Of a stretch of DNA of 64,000 nucleotides, positions 1 through 11,561 are shown in pieces (positions within the stretch are counted from its first letter, which is position 1; every line of letters begins with the position of its first letter). The translations under genes and the position numbers were made by a program. The DNA comes from Ctena decussata. Its lineage: Eukaryota; Mollusca; Bivalvia; Lucinida; Lucinidae. The stretch is taken from the NCBI GenBank assembly GCA_963989385.1, contig OZ022500.1:118089842-118153841 (forward strand), read 5' to 3'. The notes beneath the pieces are model-generated. The model did no database searches. It saw only the letters and a list, made by a program, of their open reading frames with translations, and was not told the origin of the DNA.

Positions 1-597
1 TTACCTGACTTGACCCTAAAACAGGTTTTCTCAAGGCGTGGTTCATCCTTACTGATCTTGCACATTGCACATCTCAGAATCTGAATGCTCTTATATATTA
101 TATGCACGAAATTTGTTTCTATAGCAACGCACTAAGAATAACCAGTTATTTCAAATCATCAACAACATATGCTGCACCGTGTCTTACGAAAATGGGGCTT
201 ATCGCACGTGCGAATACCTTAGTTTCAGTTATGCAGACCGAGAGCAGTCCATTATGCTGCGATAAACAAAACCTCGTTAATTCAGCTACGAAGATTAGTT
301 TCTGATTGTTTCTTGATCGTTCGCACATGCGATTCGTCCCGTTTCGTTTCGCCCACATCATGTAACCAAGATTTACCTCGTAGATAATTCCAGACCAAGC
401 CTAGGTCTCACCTTGTTTATACTTTGCAATTAAAGATATTTTAGGAAAGCAGTTATTCTTCTTTAGGTGTACGGATACACATCCAAGACAGATCACTCTG
501 CATTGAAAAGATTTGTTTTCTTTTTTCAAAGAGAAGCTACCCCAGTAGAATAGAAATATATTCTTGGCGCTTGAATACCTTCTCAAAATCTTGGCGT

Positions 598-690
598 TTG
601 AATATTTTTAAAAGGGAACTTCTCTGAAAGGAAATAGTTTGCTCCCACAAGGGAGCAAACTATTAGCTTTAAGAGTAGTCCCCTATTGAG
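598..690. repeat. Hairpin fragment (AGGGAGCAAA family)
   Basis: An inverted repeat around TTTGCTCCC / GGGAGCAAA with flanking TTTAAGAG-like arms. The same core recurs near 10660, 45650, 49710 and 59260. It is the centre of a larger hairpin family whose outer ends read GGTGAATGGGTACACTTTC. No coding potential was seen. Confidence 0.6.
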
Positions 691-940
691 AAGGGAGGCA
701 AATATTTCTATGTCGTAGTGGTCTCCATTGGATGTGTATCTAATCACCTTAAATTGTTTTAGGAAAGTAATCATTCTTGCTAAATGCCTGTAAGACATTG
801 CAATCATATTATCAAATACATTGAGTGATAGTTACCTGTTATGCGTATTCCAGTGATGGACTACATTTGTATGAAAATAAATTACGAGGTATGAAATCAA
901 GTCTCAAATGTGTCGTTTTACTCTTATCCAAGGAAAATTT

Positions 941-1178
941 GAGCTGCGACACGAGAAAACCAACAAAGTGGCATGCGTGCCCAGCGAAAACTCAGACCGT
1001 CCTAGGCAACCGCCCAGTCTCATCGGAGTCTTCGCTGATCGCTTACAGGGTAGCTAAGGGTCTAAGCTACCTCCATGCGCACAACGAAGTCTCTAATCAG
1101 ACTGGGCGGATGCCCTGGCTGATCTGAGTCTTTACTGGGCGCACATGCCAGTTTGTTGGTTTTGTCACGTCGCGGCTC
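941..1178. mobile_element. Foldback element, GAGCCGCGACACGAC family, copy 1
   Basis: About 240 bp with inverted ends: GAGCTGCGACACGA on the left and the complement of CGTCGCGGCTC on the right, each followed by AAAACCAACAAA. The inside carries CAGACTGGGCGGATGCC-type motifs in both orientations. Four more copies occur at 9946, 13839, 30820 and 48001. It is non-autonomous with no ORF of its own. Confidence 0.8.
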
Positions 1179-1741
1179 ATTTAGCCATGCCAGGTCTGTT
1201 TACATCTCCGAGGTTACTGTGAATATGATTATCATAAAATTATAAGTTTTGGGGCAGATAGGACTAAGCAAACATCGCAGATCCAGATCAGACTTTTCAT
1301 AAAGAAGCGGCATTTCTATTATCCAGCAAGTTTTATGAGACCAGCCTGAGGTATCTGTTATCCCGCAAAAATTATCAGACCAGTCTGAGGTATGTATTGT
1401 GTTATCCAGCAAGTTTTATGAAACCAGTCCGCTATTTCTACGGTCATGATCTCGTCGTGTGCTTTGTATAAATAGCCATCAGTTTTTGCAGCAAGAAAAG
1501 GTATGTATGTAACCAATTATAAGTTATTTCACTGTTTTAGGTATTCAAAAACCACAGACAGACTTCAAAGCCAAACAATTTCCTAAGAAAATGGAAAATA
1601 GGCTAAACGGTACAAAAACTGATCTACCAACAGTTCCTGCAATGCATTCTAGTTTTTTTTATATCCGTTTGTTTAAATTCGTGGGTAACGACCACAAGAT
1701 CGTTCTGAACTTATACACTCTATCTTTGACAGCAAACGGTG
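1179..1741. other. 3' flank of the KY-like gene
   Basis: Non-coding. Around 1320-1430 a short unit containing TATCCAGCAAGTTTTATGA and CAGTCTGAGGTA is repeated about three times. I saw no convincing polyadenylation signal for the KY-like gene, which ends at 1742. Confidence 0.4.
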
Positions 1742-3068
1742 TTAAACTACTTTAAATTCATATATCCCTTCAAGATAACATTGTTCATTCTTTGAGCAGT
1801 AGACAGCCATCTTTGCACCAGCTTTTAGACATTGTACGTTTCCTTCAAACAAGTCTCCCTTGCCTTTAAGTTTTGTATCTTCAACCATAACTATTTCTTG
1901 ACCGGGCGCGAGAACACGAAACCGCTGAACAGAATTAGCTGGTAAATCCCTTCTTACTGGCTCCAACAGCTGACAGTTTTCAACAATTGCTTTAGAGTAG
2001 TATTTTGGAAAAGCTTCTAGCCTGTCACTGACATTTGTACATTCGATTAGGGAGTCAATTACACTCCAAACAGTCGTAGAATGAGTTTCAAGTCTTTTGG
2101 CTTTTACGGACAATTTGTAGAACCCCACGTATGGCATTCTGGCTGCAATATATAGAGTATCGTTCTTGTTTGTGTACGCTATTGTAAAGTTTGATAAATC
2201 TTTTTTGTTGTCAGAAAATTCAAGGTCTGTAATAGCCTCTGCGCCTTTCTTGATTCGGTAGGATAAGAATATGGTTCCAGTGTTGCTGGAATAAATTGGT
2301 TTCCGCTTAGCATCACTTTTAAATCCAAAGTCCCTGTAATCAGGCGAGGCACCATACTGTGCTTGCTGTTCAGGGTATGGAGAATACACTCCGATTTCTG
2401 TTTTTGGTTCGTAATTGATAGCATAATCTATTAATTTCTCGAACTTGATCGAGGTATCTCTAGAAGACTTACGTCCATATATCATTAGTCTGAACTTGCC
2501 ATGCAAAGGCGGCTGAACATGAACGAACAATTTCTTTTCCAAAACATATGAATGCACCTGTTGTTTCATTTCATCATGTTTTGCTCCTTGTTTCATATAC
2601 AGGGCGGTAGTAAATTCTACTTTTTCTTTACCTGAACATTTTAGTACGATATCAACTGCGTCTTCAGCGTCAATATGACCATTTGAATGAGAAAAAGGTT
2701 TTACTTTTAAGACAAACCCCATCTCTTCAACTTTAACGTTCTTCTCAAATTCCTCTAAAGTTATTGGATTTTTCAATAGCTGCCATTTCTGACTCTCTTC
2801 TGTATCTTTATCTATGTATGGAAAATGTGACGTAATAAATTCAGATGGATAAGTAAGAAAATAGAACTCTGTAAACTTTTGCTGGAATTTACCGTTTTCG
2901 TCAATATGACCCGCTCCCCATGTACAGTCTATTAGGTACCAGTCCCTACCCAAGAACACAGCGTTCCAAGAATGGTCTGTTTCAGACTGTGTAGAAAACT
3001 CGGTGTCTGGTGTTGTTCCAAACCCTTTTGCATACCCAGAAATAATTTTACACGGAATGTCAGCTTCT
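1742..3068 (-). CDS. KY-like: KY-like gene, coding exon 5 (His/Asp and C-terminal region)
   Basis: 442 codons including the TAA at 1744-1742. I place the acceptor at TCATATTTCAG|AGAAGC (3068/3069). The open frame continues a few codons further upstream, but those codons would break the family pattern C-EGYS...LC-READIPC. The exon carries DHSWNAV and WYLIDCTWG, then about 390 residues of beta-rich sequence typical of KY C-terminal domains. Confidence 0.9.
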
Positions 3069-6000
3069 CTGAAATATGATACCACAAAGCTTTTGTACGG
3101 TTTCCGTTGTCATATACAAAATACACAAATGATCAACACAAATGCACGAAATTATCTTCGTCATATGCTATATATGCTATGATAAAACAGAAATTACTAT
3201 AAATAATGCATTTTAGGTACTTTTAAAAGACGTTTTGTAAATAAAGTGTAAAATTTTATATCTTGGATAAGTGTGCTACAGTTTAAGAACCAAAATATCA
3301 AAATAAATTATTCTAAATAATTCGTTCGTCGTCAAAATAGAGAATTAAAAACAAATCTGACCATAACGCAGGTCTACAGTGGTTGAGTGAACAAATTCCA
3401 GTTTTGTTTTATCTTGATAATGCAACAGGTTATTTGGACTATGGGTTATTTGGATAAATAGAAGGAAGTTGAAATATCTTTGCATTGGATGTAGGAACGA
3501 TCACAATATCAAATCTAGCAAACCATGGGAGCAGACCATGAAATCATATACTCTTTTTTTTAGAACGGCGCTCAAAACAATATATTTTAAACATGCATAG
3601 GCCTTTATACATATATGATTTAGTTGAAAACCAGTTTTATTGGAAGTGTGCCTTTTGTTTGGTTCTGTCATACGCACAGTATCATGGTTGTATATCGGTA
3701 TCTCCATGTCGAGTAGAAAGTGGGAACCTTTACATCACAGCCGGTCGATAAAATCAGAGCCGCTCTACGTAATCGGAGCCTTTCTTTAGTTATTTTCAAT
3801 TTCAGTTATTTGCTTTCAATTCTTACTTTTTGCAAATGGGGATCAAGTATCAGACAATCAGTGCACGCTGTTCGACCACCAAAGCACTCACGTTTATATC
3901 ATTTCAATAGGAATTTCATTGGAAATGTTTACTGCCTATCTGTAAATTGGCCTTCGCCTTCGGTCACTCTGCGGCACGAATGTATCCGACAAAATCGTAC
4001 GCATGTGACAACTTACGAGGGATGTTCAGAAAGTTCTGATCGTGACGTCTTATTTTTGTAACCATCATAAATACAGACTTTCTGATAGCGAAAATATATA
4101 AAGGTATGACATGTCCGGACAACTCTGCAAACGTGGTGTATATTTTCTAAAGGACACATTTTTTAACGTTTTTGAAAGAGGTTACCCTACAGCCACTGCA
4201 GATTTTCACTTAAGAAGGTCATAGTTCATATATAAGCAGTCTTTGAATTGTTTTCATCATTGTTACTTAAACTTATTCCCCAGGCAACTGTGACCTGTAA
4301 ATATCGCGGAAAATATATTTAATCTAGGTTCCATACTGTCCCTTCAATTTTCATAAACATTTTATGTAGTAGCAAATTCTCCCTTTCTACTAAAGTTATA
4401 ATGATTTTGTGACAAAAACAAGGGTTTTAACATTCAAAATCTTGTTAGGAAGAGCCTTTACACGGGCCAATTCGAAACCGTCGAAAAATTAAAATTGATG
4501 TAAACAACGAAGCCGCTACGAGCTTTCTAAAATGACGTTGACATTGTTTTCACTAACGTCATAAGAACTGCGCATTGCTTTGCAAGAACTAAATCGATAA
4601 CGTTTGCTGCCCTTCTAACTTTTGAATGGATATTGAAAGCAACGAATGACAAGAAGCTGACAAAAATTCATTTTATATTTACAATGATTTTTCATTTGAA
4701 TGACATACTGAAAATCAATTCACATATGAAATTAGCCCAGTGGTACGACTGGGGCCTAATAACATGTGTTGTAACTCAATAAGAATATATATCTTCGGAT
4801 AGTGTTAGGTATCATTATAAAGACGAAAGAAGTGCTTTCACTACATGCTTAGCATTTGTCCCCAGCATGCCGCTAAACAAAGGTATGCGGCTAGAATCAG
4901 AACTTTCTGAACAACCCTCGTACCTTGAAATAGAAAAGAAGTTAAAAGACCAGAGCAATGAACTACATTCTCTTTCTTTGAGAGTCCAGGCCGTAAAAAC
5001 GAATTTTGACCACGAATGCGAAGTTTCCCCTTTTCCCCCGTCTGATTTTAAGCTGATATAGTCGGTGCCGCACGTGGTCCGGAAGACAAATAACTTTTCC
5101 TTATCAGAGTCAAAATTAGCTCAGATTATTCTCACCCGTATTTAGTCACAAAACCATAGCATGTTTGAATTTGGCACTGCTCAAAATTGTCAATCGTTGC
5201 GTTTACATGTAATGAAACTTGTTTTGAAGCACACTAGAGAGCATCCGTTAGAAGAATGGTCTAAGTGGTTAGGGTTTTCATGTTCGCATAATAATGTTAA
5301 GTCTTACCTGCACAGTGAAAACATGACGTTCGAATACCCTTCACAGACACTGAGGCCATTAAGCAATACAGATTCAGCATCACAGGGCAGGTTGTCCTTG
5401 TCTCCAAAATATCCATCTACGTCATAACTACAACCAATGTAAAACAACAAAGAGTGCTAAATGACAGAAACAAGGTTTTACATGAAACAAGGTATGCAAT
5501 CATATTTCAATATGGATGTAGATCACACAAAAACCGTCAATAATGTTACAATACACTCGAATATCAATTTGCATTGAAACTGTTTTTTTTCTTACATAAC
5601 AAAGAACTAAATTATTTCAGAATGAACTATAAGTTTGAGAAAAACATACTTTTCCATTGTACAAAGTTTGGGTAGCATCTCACTTATGATTCGAGAAGAG
5701 CATGACACACACTGTATGCCATGCTCCTCTCGAATTATAAGTGAGATGACGCCACAGAACTGTCACCATAGCAACTATGGAATTACTAACTTTTGTGATT
5801 AGCACCTTGGCAGAAGGATGTCTTGATGACGTCACTCTGACATCAATATGAAGTCTTAGTTGCTGTGGTAACAGATATAGGACGTCATTGGTATCGGAGC
5901 CTGGCAACCAGTACATGCCATGCTCCGCCAATTTTTCAATGACATTACAAACTTTCTGAAACAAATAATTATTCCCAAGTCATTTAATTCTGTGTTATAT

Positions 6001-9000
6001 CTGTTCAATAATTGTATACCCTGTCAGATGGTTGAAGCCAGATTATGAAGCACGATTACGAATTCTGTGCGTTGAAACAAGCAATGTTTGATCAGTTAAC
6101 CACAAAAATGATCGGCTTCTCGCTAACACACCTCCATCTTGTAAAATAGCATAGCACTTGTAACCCTAACAAATGCACCGGGGCTAGGCAAAAGAATTTA
6201 CTGTATTGCGACCAGGCAGGTGAGTGATGTTTCTCTTTGCTTATATCGTACTTACCTTAAGGTGCATGGGTACACTTTCAGGGGAAGCAACTAATATTTT
6301 CATGTTACTACCTTGTCAATGGTGTCAACTCTTGAAAATGTGTGGCAACTTCTTTCCTTTAAGATTAGACCCCCTTTGTTCTCCAGGAAGCTAACATTAA
6401 GTCATAAAGATTTTTCCCTTTGAAGATACGGCGGAAACCCCCAAAACCCATGGAAGTGTATATATTCACCTTAATACTCCGACAGAATTTCATCGCAATG
6501 ATGTGTAGATTCATATCAGGTTTGTGCTTTTAGACAACAATGATAAAATGAGCACGTCATGCGACTTCAAACAATGTGGCAATTTTTGTCATGTTATATT
6601 CTGTTCTGTTTTATTTCTCGTAGCGACGTTCCCCAAGTGACTCAGCGGTACGTAACCATAGCTGCACACGTCATGTGATAATTCAAATGGGTAAACAGAG
6701 ACTTAACCGTTGGCTCTGTGGCTTGGGTCACGACTACAGATGGCTGATGTGACAAGCGAAGGCTCTGATGAGACTGCACTTATGTGCAGTCCGATCGGAG
6801 CCTTTGATTGTCACCAATGCCACATTGATGTGGCTCAAATACATTCTGTGACAGAAAAAATCAAAGCTGTACTTCTGCTACCGCAGTGATTGGTATGGAG
6901 AATATCTACAGTAGTTACTGTACCAGCATGGAAAATTGTCTGAGAAACACTGTATCTCCAATCAGCGAAAGCTGTGCCTGGTACATTGGTCAAAGGACCT
7001 CTGACGGTTGTAATGTTAATTTGCCTATAAAATTAGTCAAAATTAAATTTTTGATATACCCAAGAATTTCTCTTGAAACTTGTTGCTCTCAACTTCCCCT
7101 AACTGGCTATGAATTTAATTTCTGATTTTTTAGTACATAGACTTCAATTTTTGGTGGAAAAAGCTAAATTTTATAATTAAACGTAATGGAAACAGGAAAA
7201 GTTTTTCGAAGATTCTTTTCCCCCCGTGCCTCAGCTAGCCACTTCGCATGTATGTGTGTACTATCATAATACACATTATATGTGAGTGGCTTGCTGAGGC
7301 ACGGGGTAAAAAGATAGTCTACAGCTGAAAAACTGAAAAAGTGGGTGGGGTACTTACACCCTTTATATCTAAAAATAGGCTAAAGTCCTTATTATTCAAA
7401 AAAATATTGCATGATATCAGTAACAGTAGTGTGTACGTCAGTTTTAGCATAGTTATCAATTAAAATTTCGGTATATTCGAAAACCGAAAAAATGGACTTA
7501 TTTTCAGAGACTGAAAAATTCACCTACCCCTCTGGATCAAATCGGTTTAAGTTAGTCTAGAGGCATGATAATTTTTTAAAAATTACTGTTAAAATGTCTT
7601 TATAGTACACACGTCTACATATTAATGCCAAATATTTCAACTTTTGCTGCCCGAGGAAGGTGCAATAATTGGTCGAAAAATAGGCAAACATGCATTGATA
7701 CTGTCAGAAGTCCTTGCTACCCGACTACTTAAATATGGGTACCTGATATTATGGGTTATCCAGATATAGAACGCTCTCACTTTGTATAAAGGATCTTTTG
7801 CCTCGCAGCAGAGGTATATGGCTAGTTCTTGCAATGATGACTTCAGATTTTCTGGAGCCTGTTAGTAAAAGGAAAAAGTTGAAAGTCTGGGCCCGGTTGT
7901 TCAAAACTAACAACGTCGTTAGTTAAGGAGACGTTACGTTTGCAAACGTATTGTACACAAAAACACTGCCAGTTTTGCCGAACAAAATATGAGAAGCTTT
8001 TGTAGCGCTTTACATATTTTCTGCAAAACTATCAGCACACTTGATTTTATGTGTGCTACGAAACTCAACGAATTCTTGACTAATGACTTGGTTGCGCTAA
8101 TGATGCTATGAACAATTGGGTCCAAAAAATAAAGTCTCTGTCAAAAGTTCTGTCTTCCCATTTATTTATAAAAATTAGCCCACTATCTGTACTGTAACAC
8201 AAAAAATGTCCTGCAGTCCCACTTTCATTCCAATAGCTAACTGGTGTCAACTGACCGACTTCCTGTCCATCGGCAAACGAACCTAAATCTTATGCTAAAC
8301 CCCAACTCTCTGTTTATCGGAAAACAAGGCTGGGTTTAAATCTTTCATTTTCTAGTACCTTACAAAAGTTCAAACTTTCTGCAATTGGAAATCAAAACTT
8401 AGTCAAAAGTCACACGTGACTGTTCATAGCAAACCGTATTCCAAAGTGCCCCTCGTTTTTGTTCATAGGTTATAAAACTAGAGTACATTCTCAAACTCAA
8501 AATAAAGTACACTGATTGGCTTCTTCCGAGCACATGCTCGGGAGCAGCCAATCAGTGTGATTTATTGTGAGCTTGAGATTATTCTCAAGTTTATAACCTC
8601 GCAGCCTGTTTGTTTCAGAAAAAGGAGTTTCCTTTCTGTTAATTGAAAGACAAAGTTCCAGACTACATTTGTCCTCGTCACTGCATAGCAAAGTTAATTA
8701 AAGAATCTAAACTCTTTTCTGAAAAATGCTAAATATCACTTATACTTGTTCATTGTTAATATAAAGCAATGGAAATTGGTTTTATTCTTACCTTCTTTGC
8801 GTGAGTATCAATGCCGTCGAAGACGGATATATCTGGTATTAGCGTTTTCTTGAGAACTGCTGGTGGTCTTGGGGTCCTGTCATTATGGTCTCTGTTTGGT
8901 CCACCGGTGTAACCACTTTCTTCTTCCTGCAAAGATAACCAACCGTTTTTTTTAAAATCACCAATATTCATCCAATAACAATATGAATATTCAAGTGTTT

Positions 9001-9554
9001 GTCCTACACATTGTCCTTTTGTATTCATCATTTTATCTAGATACATAATATGAAACGATGATATGAAAAAACCTTGGACGTTTCAAAATTCGTTATACAA
9101 CCCTATATTGATAAATGAACCTGAAAAACTAGAATTAACTCAATTTCATTTCTTTTATGTAGGAAAGAATCATCCTTATAAGTATACAGTTTTTCATAAA
9201 CTGATACTAAGATTTCGCGACAGATGGTAAGAACCGATCCCTTATGAATTGAGCCCTTTTAGAAGGGATTTCATCGCCGTGGACGCTAACAGGGTGTCAC
9301 AGAAGTTGTTCCCTTTTGTAAAATGACCGAACATAGAGGTAAATACATACACTTTAAAAATGGAAATCAAAGCTAGATCAGTTGCTTTCGCATTTTATCA
9401 TGGCGCAGTTTACATGAACATAACATATATAAAATATTACCGTGTCTTCATCGGAACTTGAGTCAGTGTCGTCATTTTTATTTCTCTTCTGTCTCTTCTT
9501 GCCAGTTTTACCAGTTTTGTTTGATGTCTTCAGCTTGGAACTTGAAGAGCCCAT
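1742..9554 (-). CDS. KY-like: Kyphoscoliosis peptidase (KY)-like transglutaminase-fold protein, five coding exons
   Basis: Coding exons on the minus strand: 9554-9441, 8926-8792, 7858-7743, 5427-5308 and 3068-1742. They sum to 1812 nt, so 603 residues plus stop, with every GT/AG junction in phase. The transglutaminase-like core runs from about residue 75 to 215. The nucleophile Cys150 is in SVCEGYS, His194 in DHSWNAV and Asp209 in LIDCTWG, so the triad is complete. Residues 216-603 are the long C-terminal region typical of KY proteins. The start is the ATG at 9554, giving MGSSSSK, an N-myristoylation-type motif followed by a Lys/Arg-rich stretch, so membrane anchoring is likely (inference). 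Vertebrate KY is a muscle cytoskeleton-associated protein; peptidase activity in this family is poorly defined. Introns carry several hairpin elements. The family call is strong; orthology to vertebrate KY is not proven. Confidence 0.88.
3069..5307. other. KY-like intron 4
   Basis: AT-rich intron with no recognisable element in 3070-4850. A plus-strand open frame at 4867-5061 looks weakly helical but has no homology I recognise and no good splice context, so I do not call it a gene. Confidence 0.5.
5308..5427 (-). CDS. KY-like: KY-like gene, coding exon 4 (catalytic cysteine)
   Basis: 120 nt, phase 2 in and phase 2 out. The acceptor is TTGGTTGTAG|TTATGAC and the donor is CTGTGCAG|GTAAGA. It encodes YDVDGYFGDKDN and then LSVCEGYSNVMFSLC, where the Cys of VCEGYS is the expected nucleophile. 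It joins the next exon exactly as SLC-R-EADIPC. The exon is short and easy to miss because a longer open frame runs across it on the other strand. Confidence 0.9.
5679..5745. repeat. Short hairpin in KY-like intron 3
   Basis: CTTATGATTCGAGAAGAGCA on the left pairs with the complement of TGCTCCTCTCGAATTATAAG on the right, across a loop of about 25 bp. A related GCATGGCA/TGCCATGC motif lies near 5920. No product. Confidence 0.6.
6261..6470. mobile_element. TTAA-flanked non-autonomous element (GGTGMATGGGTACAC family)
   Basis: 210 bp starting GGTGCATGGGTACACTTTC and ending ATATTCACC. It is flanked on both sides by TTAA (6257-6260 and 6471-6474), as expected for piggyBac-like or Kolobok-like insertion. 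Related ends occur near 10581, 30607, 49592 and 59172. No transposase is present. Confidence 0.7.
6547..6838. mobile_element. Long hairpin element, GAGCCACATCATGTG family, copy 1
   Basis: The inverted ends contain GAGCACGTCATGCGA on the left and the complement of GATGTGGCTC on the right. The centre carries the CAGACTGC hairpin flanked by GTGACAAGCGAAGGCT. A second, cleaner copy is at 41512-41736. Confidence 0.65.
7217..7310. repeat. Hairpin CCCGTGCCTCAGCTAGCCAC
   Basis: Near-perfect inverted repeat: CCCCGTGCCTCAGCTAGCCA on the left and the complement of TGGCTTGCTGAGGCACGGGG on the right, with a TAATACACATTA loop. It sits in KY-like intron 3. Confidence 0.65.
7743..7858 (-). CDS. KY-like: KY-like gene, coding exon 3 (start of transglutaminase core)
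   Basis: 116 nt, entering in phase 0 and leaving in phase 2. The acceptor is TTTTACTAACAG|GCTCC and the donor is ATATCAG|GTACCC. It encodes KVRAFYIWITHNI, the family signature upstream of the catalytic Cys. Confidence 0.9.
7889..8127. mobile_element. Candidate hairpin MITE in KY-like intron 2
   Basis: The ends GGGCCCGGTTGTTC and AACAATTGGGTCC are inverted relative to each other, with AACGTCGTTAGTTAAG and GACTAATGACTTGGTTG facing inward. It begins 31 bp upstream of the exon 3 acceptor. Target duplication is not clear. Confidence 0.45.
8467..8600. mobile_element. CCAAT/TATAAAA hairpin element, copy 1
   Basis: 134-bp near-perfect palindrome. The outer arms are AGGTTATAAAACT and inside them is GCCAATCAGTGTG in both orientations. 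The centre is GAGCACATGCTC. Copies 2 and 3 are at 15498 and 42788. Each arm carries CCAAT and TTATAAA motifs, so it could look like a bidirectional promoter (inference only). Confidence 0.8.
8792..8926 (-). CDS. KY-like: KY-like gene, coding exon 2
   Basis: Forty-five codons, phase 0 in and out. The acceptor is CTTTGCAG|GAAGAAG and the donor is AAGAAG|GTAAGA. It encodes a Pro-rich linker and ends in DISVFDGIDTHAKK, which runs directly into the next exon as the helix before the transglutaminase core. Confidence 0.82.
9441..9554 (-). CDS. KY-like: KY-like gene, coding exon 1
   Basis: Thirty-eight codons from the ATG at 9554-9552 to a donor at 9440/9439 (ACG|GTAATA), ending in phase 0. It encodes MGSSSSKLK, then a basic stretch (KTGKKRQKRNK) and an acidic-Ser tail (DDTDSSSDEDT). 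Gly2 with Ser6 fits the myristoylation consensus, and the adjacent basic cluster would help membrane binding. Confidence 0.75.
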
Positions 9555-9945
9555 GCTTCAAGTTGAAAATCTTCTTACTGTCTCCAGAAAATCATTGATA
9601 AAGCTCGTATCGACTGGTACATGATACAGAGTTTGAATCTATTTAGCAACTAATCGAGAAGACGTCAATATTAATCTTTCAGAAAGTTTAGGAAGTTGCA
9701 GTTTCTTTCTTCAGGCTTGATGTCAGCTGTTACATAATATTACATAATACAGCCTGACAATCTACTACATTATACAAATGAAAAAGCCGCCGCATACATC
9801 TATACAGTTGATCGTATTGCAAGAAACAACAAAAAATCAAAAGGTTTAATGAAACGGTACAATATTGTAACCCTCTGCTTTAACTCGCGAGAATGAGAAA
9901 GAAAGATTAAACGCTAAACTTGAAAGACAACAACTACAAGAAAAT

Positions 9946-10184
9946 TGAGCTGCAACGCGACAAATCCAACAAAGTGGCATGTGCGCCCAGTGAAGACTTA
10001 GATCAGCCTGGGCATCCGCCCAGTGTGAGCAGACACTTTGCTGTGTGCTTAAAGGGTACCCAAGGATCTAATCTAGCGCCATGCGGACAGCGAAGGCTCT
10101 GATCAGACTGGGCGGATGCTCTGGCTGATATGAGACTTCGCTTGGCGCACATGCTTGTTTGTTGGTTTTGTCGTTTCGCGGCCC
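9946..10184. mobile_element. Foldback element, GAGCCGCGACACGAC family, copy 2
   Basis: Begins TTGAGCTGCAACGCGACAAA and ends in the inverted TTTTGTCGTTTCGCGGCCC. The interior is GCCCAGTCTGATC-type sequence as in copy 1. It lies just upstream of the KY-like gene, about 400 bp from its start codon, in the likely promoter region. Confidence 0.8.
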
Positions 10185-10576
10185 AAATTATGCAGTGAAA
10201 ACATTCAAAGATTACTTGCTTAATTTCAATGTTTTGCTGACTTTTAAACGTAGAGTATCAGCTGACTAATGACTACTCCATCCACAATTTCCAGAATATG
10301 ATAATAAGATAGATATAAGAAACTCACGAATGAAAAAAAACATCCAAATAACGCGACATGCAGTAATGTATAGTGAAATTCATACCATACTTTTAAAACA
10401 TTTAAGAAAGTACTTCCATGCTATCTGTTAGTATACATATTGAACTTCAATTGTTTGATTTGTCTTAAATAGAGGGCATTGTTTTATTTTCTTTGCATAG
10501 CCGGGGAAGCATTAAAGCAATTTATTAATGAGCTCGTCTCATATAGCGAAGCCTATAATCAACAATAAACAACATT

Positions 10577-11088
10577 TTTATGTGAATGGGTACACATTCA
10601 GGGGAAGCTACTCAACAATTTGTTTCTTTCTAAATGAGGGTCAGCTCTTAAAGGATAACATTTGCTCCCACAGGAGCAAATGTCATCCTTTAAGACTAGA
10701 CCCTTCTTTGTGCAGGAAGGAAAAAAAAAACAGGGAGAAGAAGTTGTTTCTCTTTGTAAAAAACGAAGGTGAGCTATGACATGAGAGAAGGTGCCGAATG
10801 CCATGGACAAACGGTGAAGACACAGATCAGCTTGCACATGTGCACTGTAGGTCTGAGTTTGCCTTCTTGAAAAAAAAAACAGTGATCTATATGGTGAAAC
10901 ATGACACTGTGCTCATTACAAAGACTGTCCCTCCAGACCAAATTTCATAGTTGTAGGGAATCTCCTTTATAGATATTTAGCCTTAGCAACGACTTAAGTG
11001 GCTTTATGAATACGGCCCCTGGTCCTCAGGAAAGTTGTTGCCCATAGTAATAATGATGGAGAACATGGAAGTGAACCCATACACCTTA
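10577..11088. mobile_element. GGTGAATGGGTACAC family element, degenerate
   Basis: Left end GTGAATGGGTACACATTCAG, right end GTGAACCCATACACC directly followed by TTAA. It contains an internal perfect hairpin around ATTTGCTCCCACAGGAGCAAAT. No coding region. Confidence 0.5.
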
Positions 11089-11228
11089 ACTTTTTGAAGA
11101 AAGACCATTAGATGAAATTGAATAACAGAAACATGAAAGTTAAAGGAAGCAAGAAGTCAGCGACTCCTTTCCAAGCCCCATCAAATAATATAAAACTTGG
11201 TTGTAAGTATCATAAAATTACCCGTATA

Positions 11229-11561
11229 CACAGGGTATAATCGATTCCGCCAATTTTCGCTTCCTGCAGAGACTGTACATCATATTTGGCTTCCGCCGAG
11301 ACTGTGCGCGAACTCTTGCTTCCTGCCGCGACTACTGTACATGATAAATGGCTTCCTGCCGAGACTGTCCGCGTGATTCTGCTCCCTGCCGAGGCTCTCA
11401 GCAGGAAGCAGAGTCATGCGGACAGTCTCGGCAGTAAGCCATTTTTCGAGGACAGTAGTCTTTGCAGGAAGCAAGAGTTCGTGGACAGTCTCGGAGGAAG
11501 CCAAATATGACGGACAATCTCTGCAGGAAGCGAAAATTGGCGGAATCGATTATACCCTGTG
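11229..11561. mobile_element. 333-bp foldback element (CACAGGGTATAATCG family), copy 1
   Basis: An almost complete palindrome with ends CACAGGGTATAATCGATTCC and its complement. The arms are built from tandem GCTTCCTGC-GAGACTGTCCGC units of about 38 bp. The flanks are GTATA (11224-11228) and ATATA (11562-11566), a near 5-bp duplication. It sits inside a decayed element whose end, TAGCTACGCCCCTG, follows at 11565. Confidence 0.85.

Noticed and set aside
3069..3126. Upstream extension of the long KY-like exon to an earlier start
   Set aside because: It has no ATG, is preceded by a stop codon, and the acceptor at 3069 joins the catalytic-Cys exon in exact family register.
4867..5061. Plus-strand open frame with a Lys/Glu-rich helical look
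   Set aside because: No homology recognised, no supported splice sites, and it lies in an intron of the KY-like gene on the other strand.
5161..5427. 88-codon plus-strand open frame
   Set aside because: It is the shadow of the catalytic-Cys exon of the KY-like gene on the minus strand, which has correct splice sites and family motifs.
11229..11561. CRISPR-like regular repeats with GAGACTGTCCGC
   Set aside because: The repeats are arms of a palindromic transposable element with target duplication in a eukaryotic genome; there are no unique spacers.
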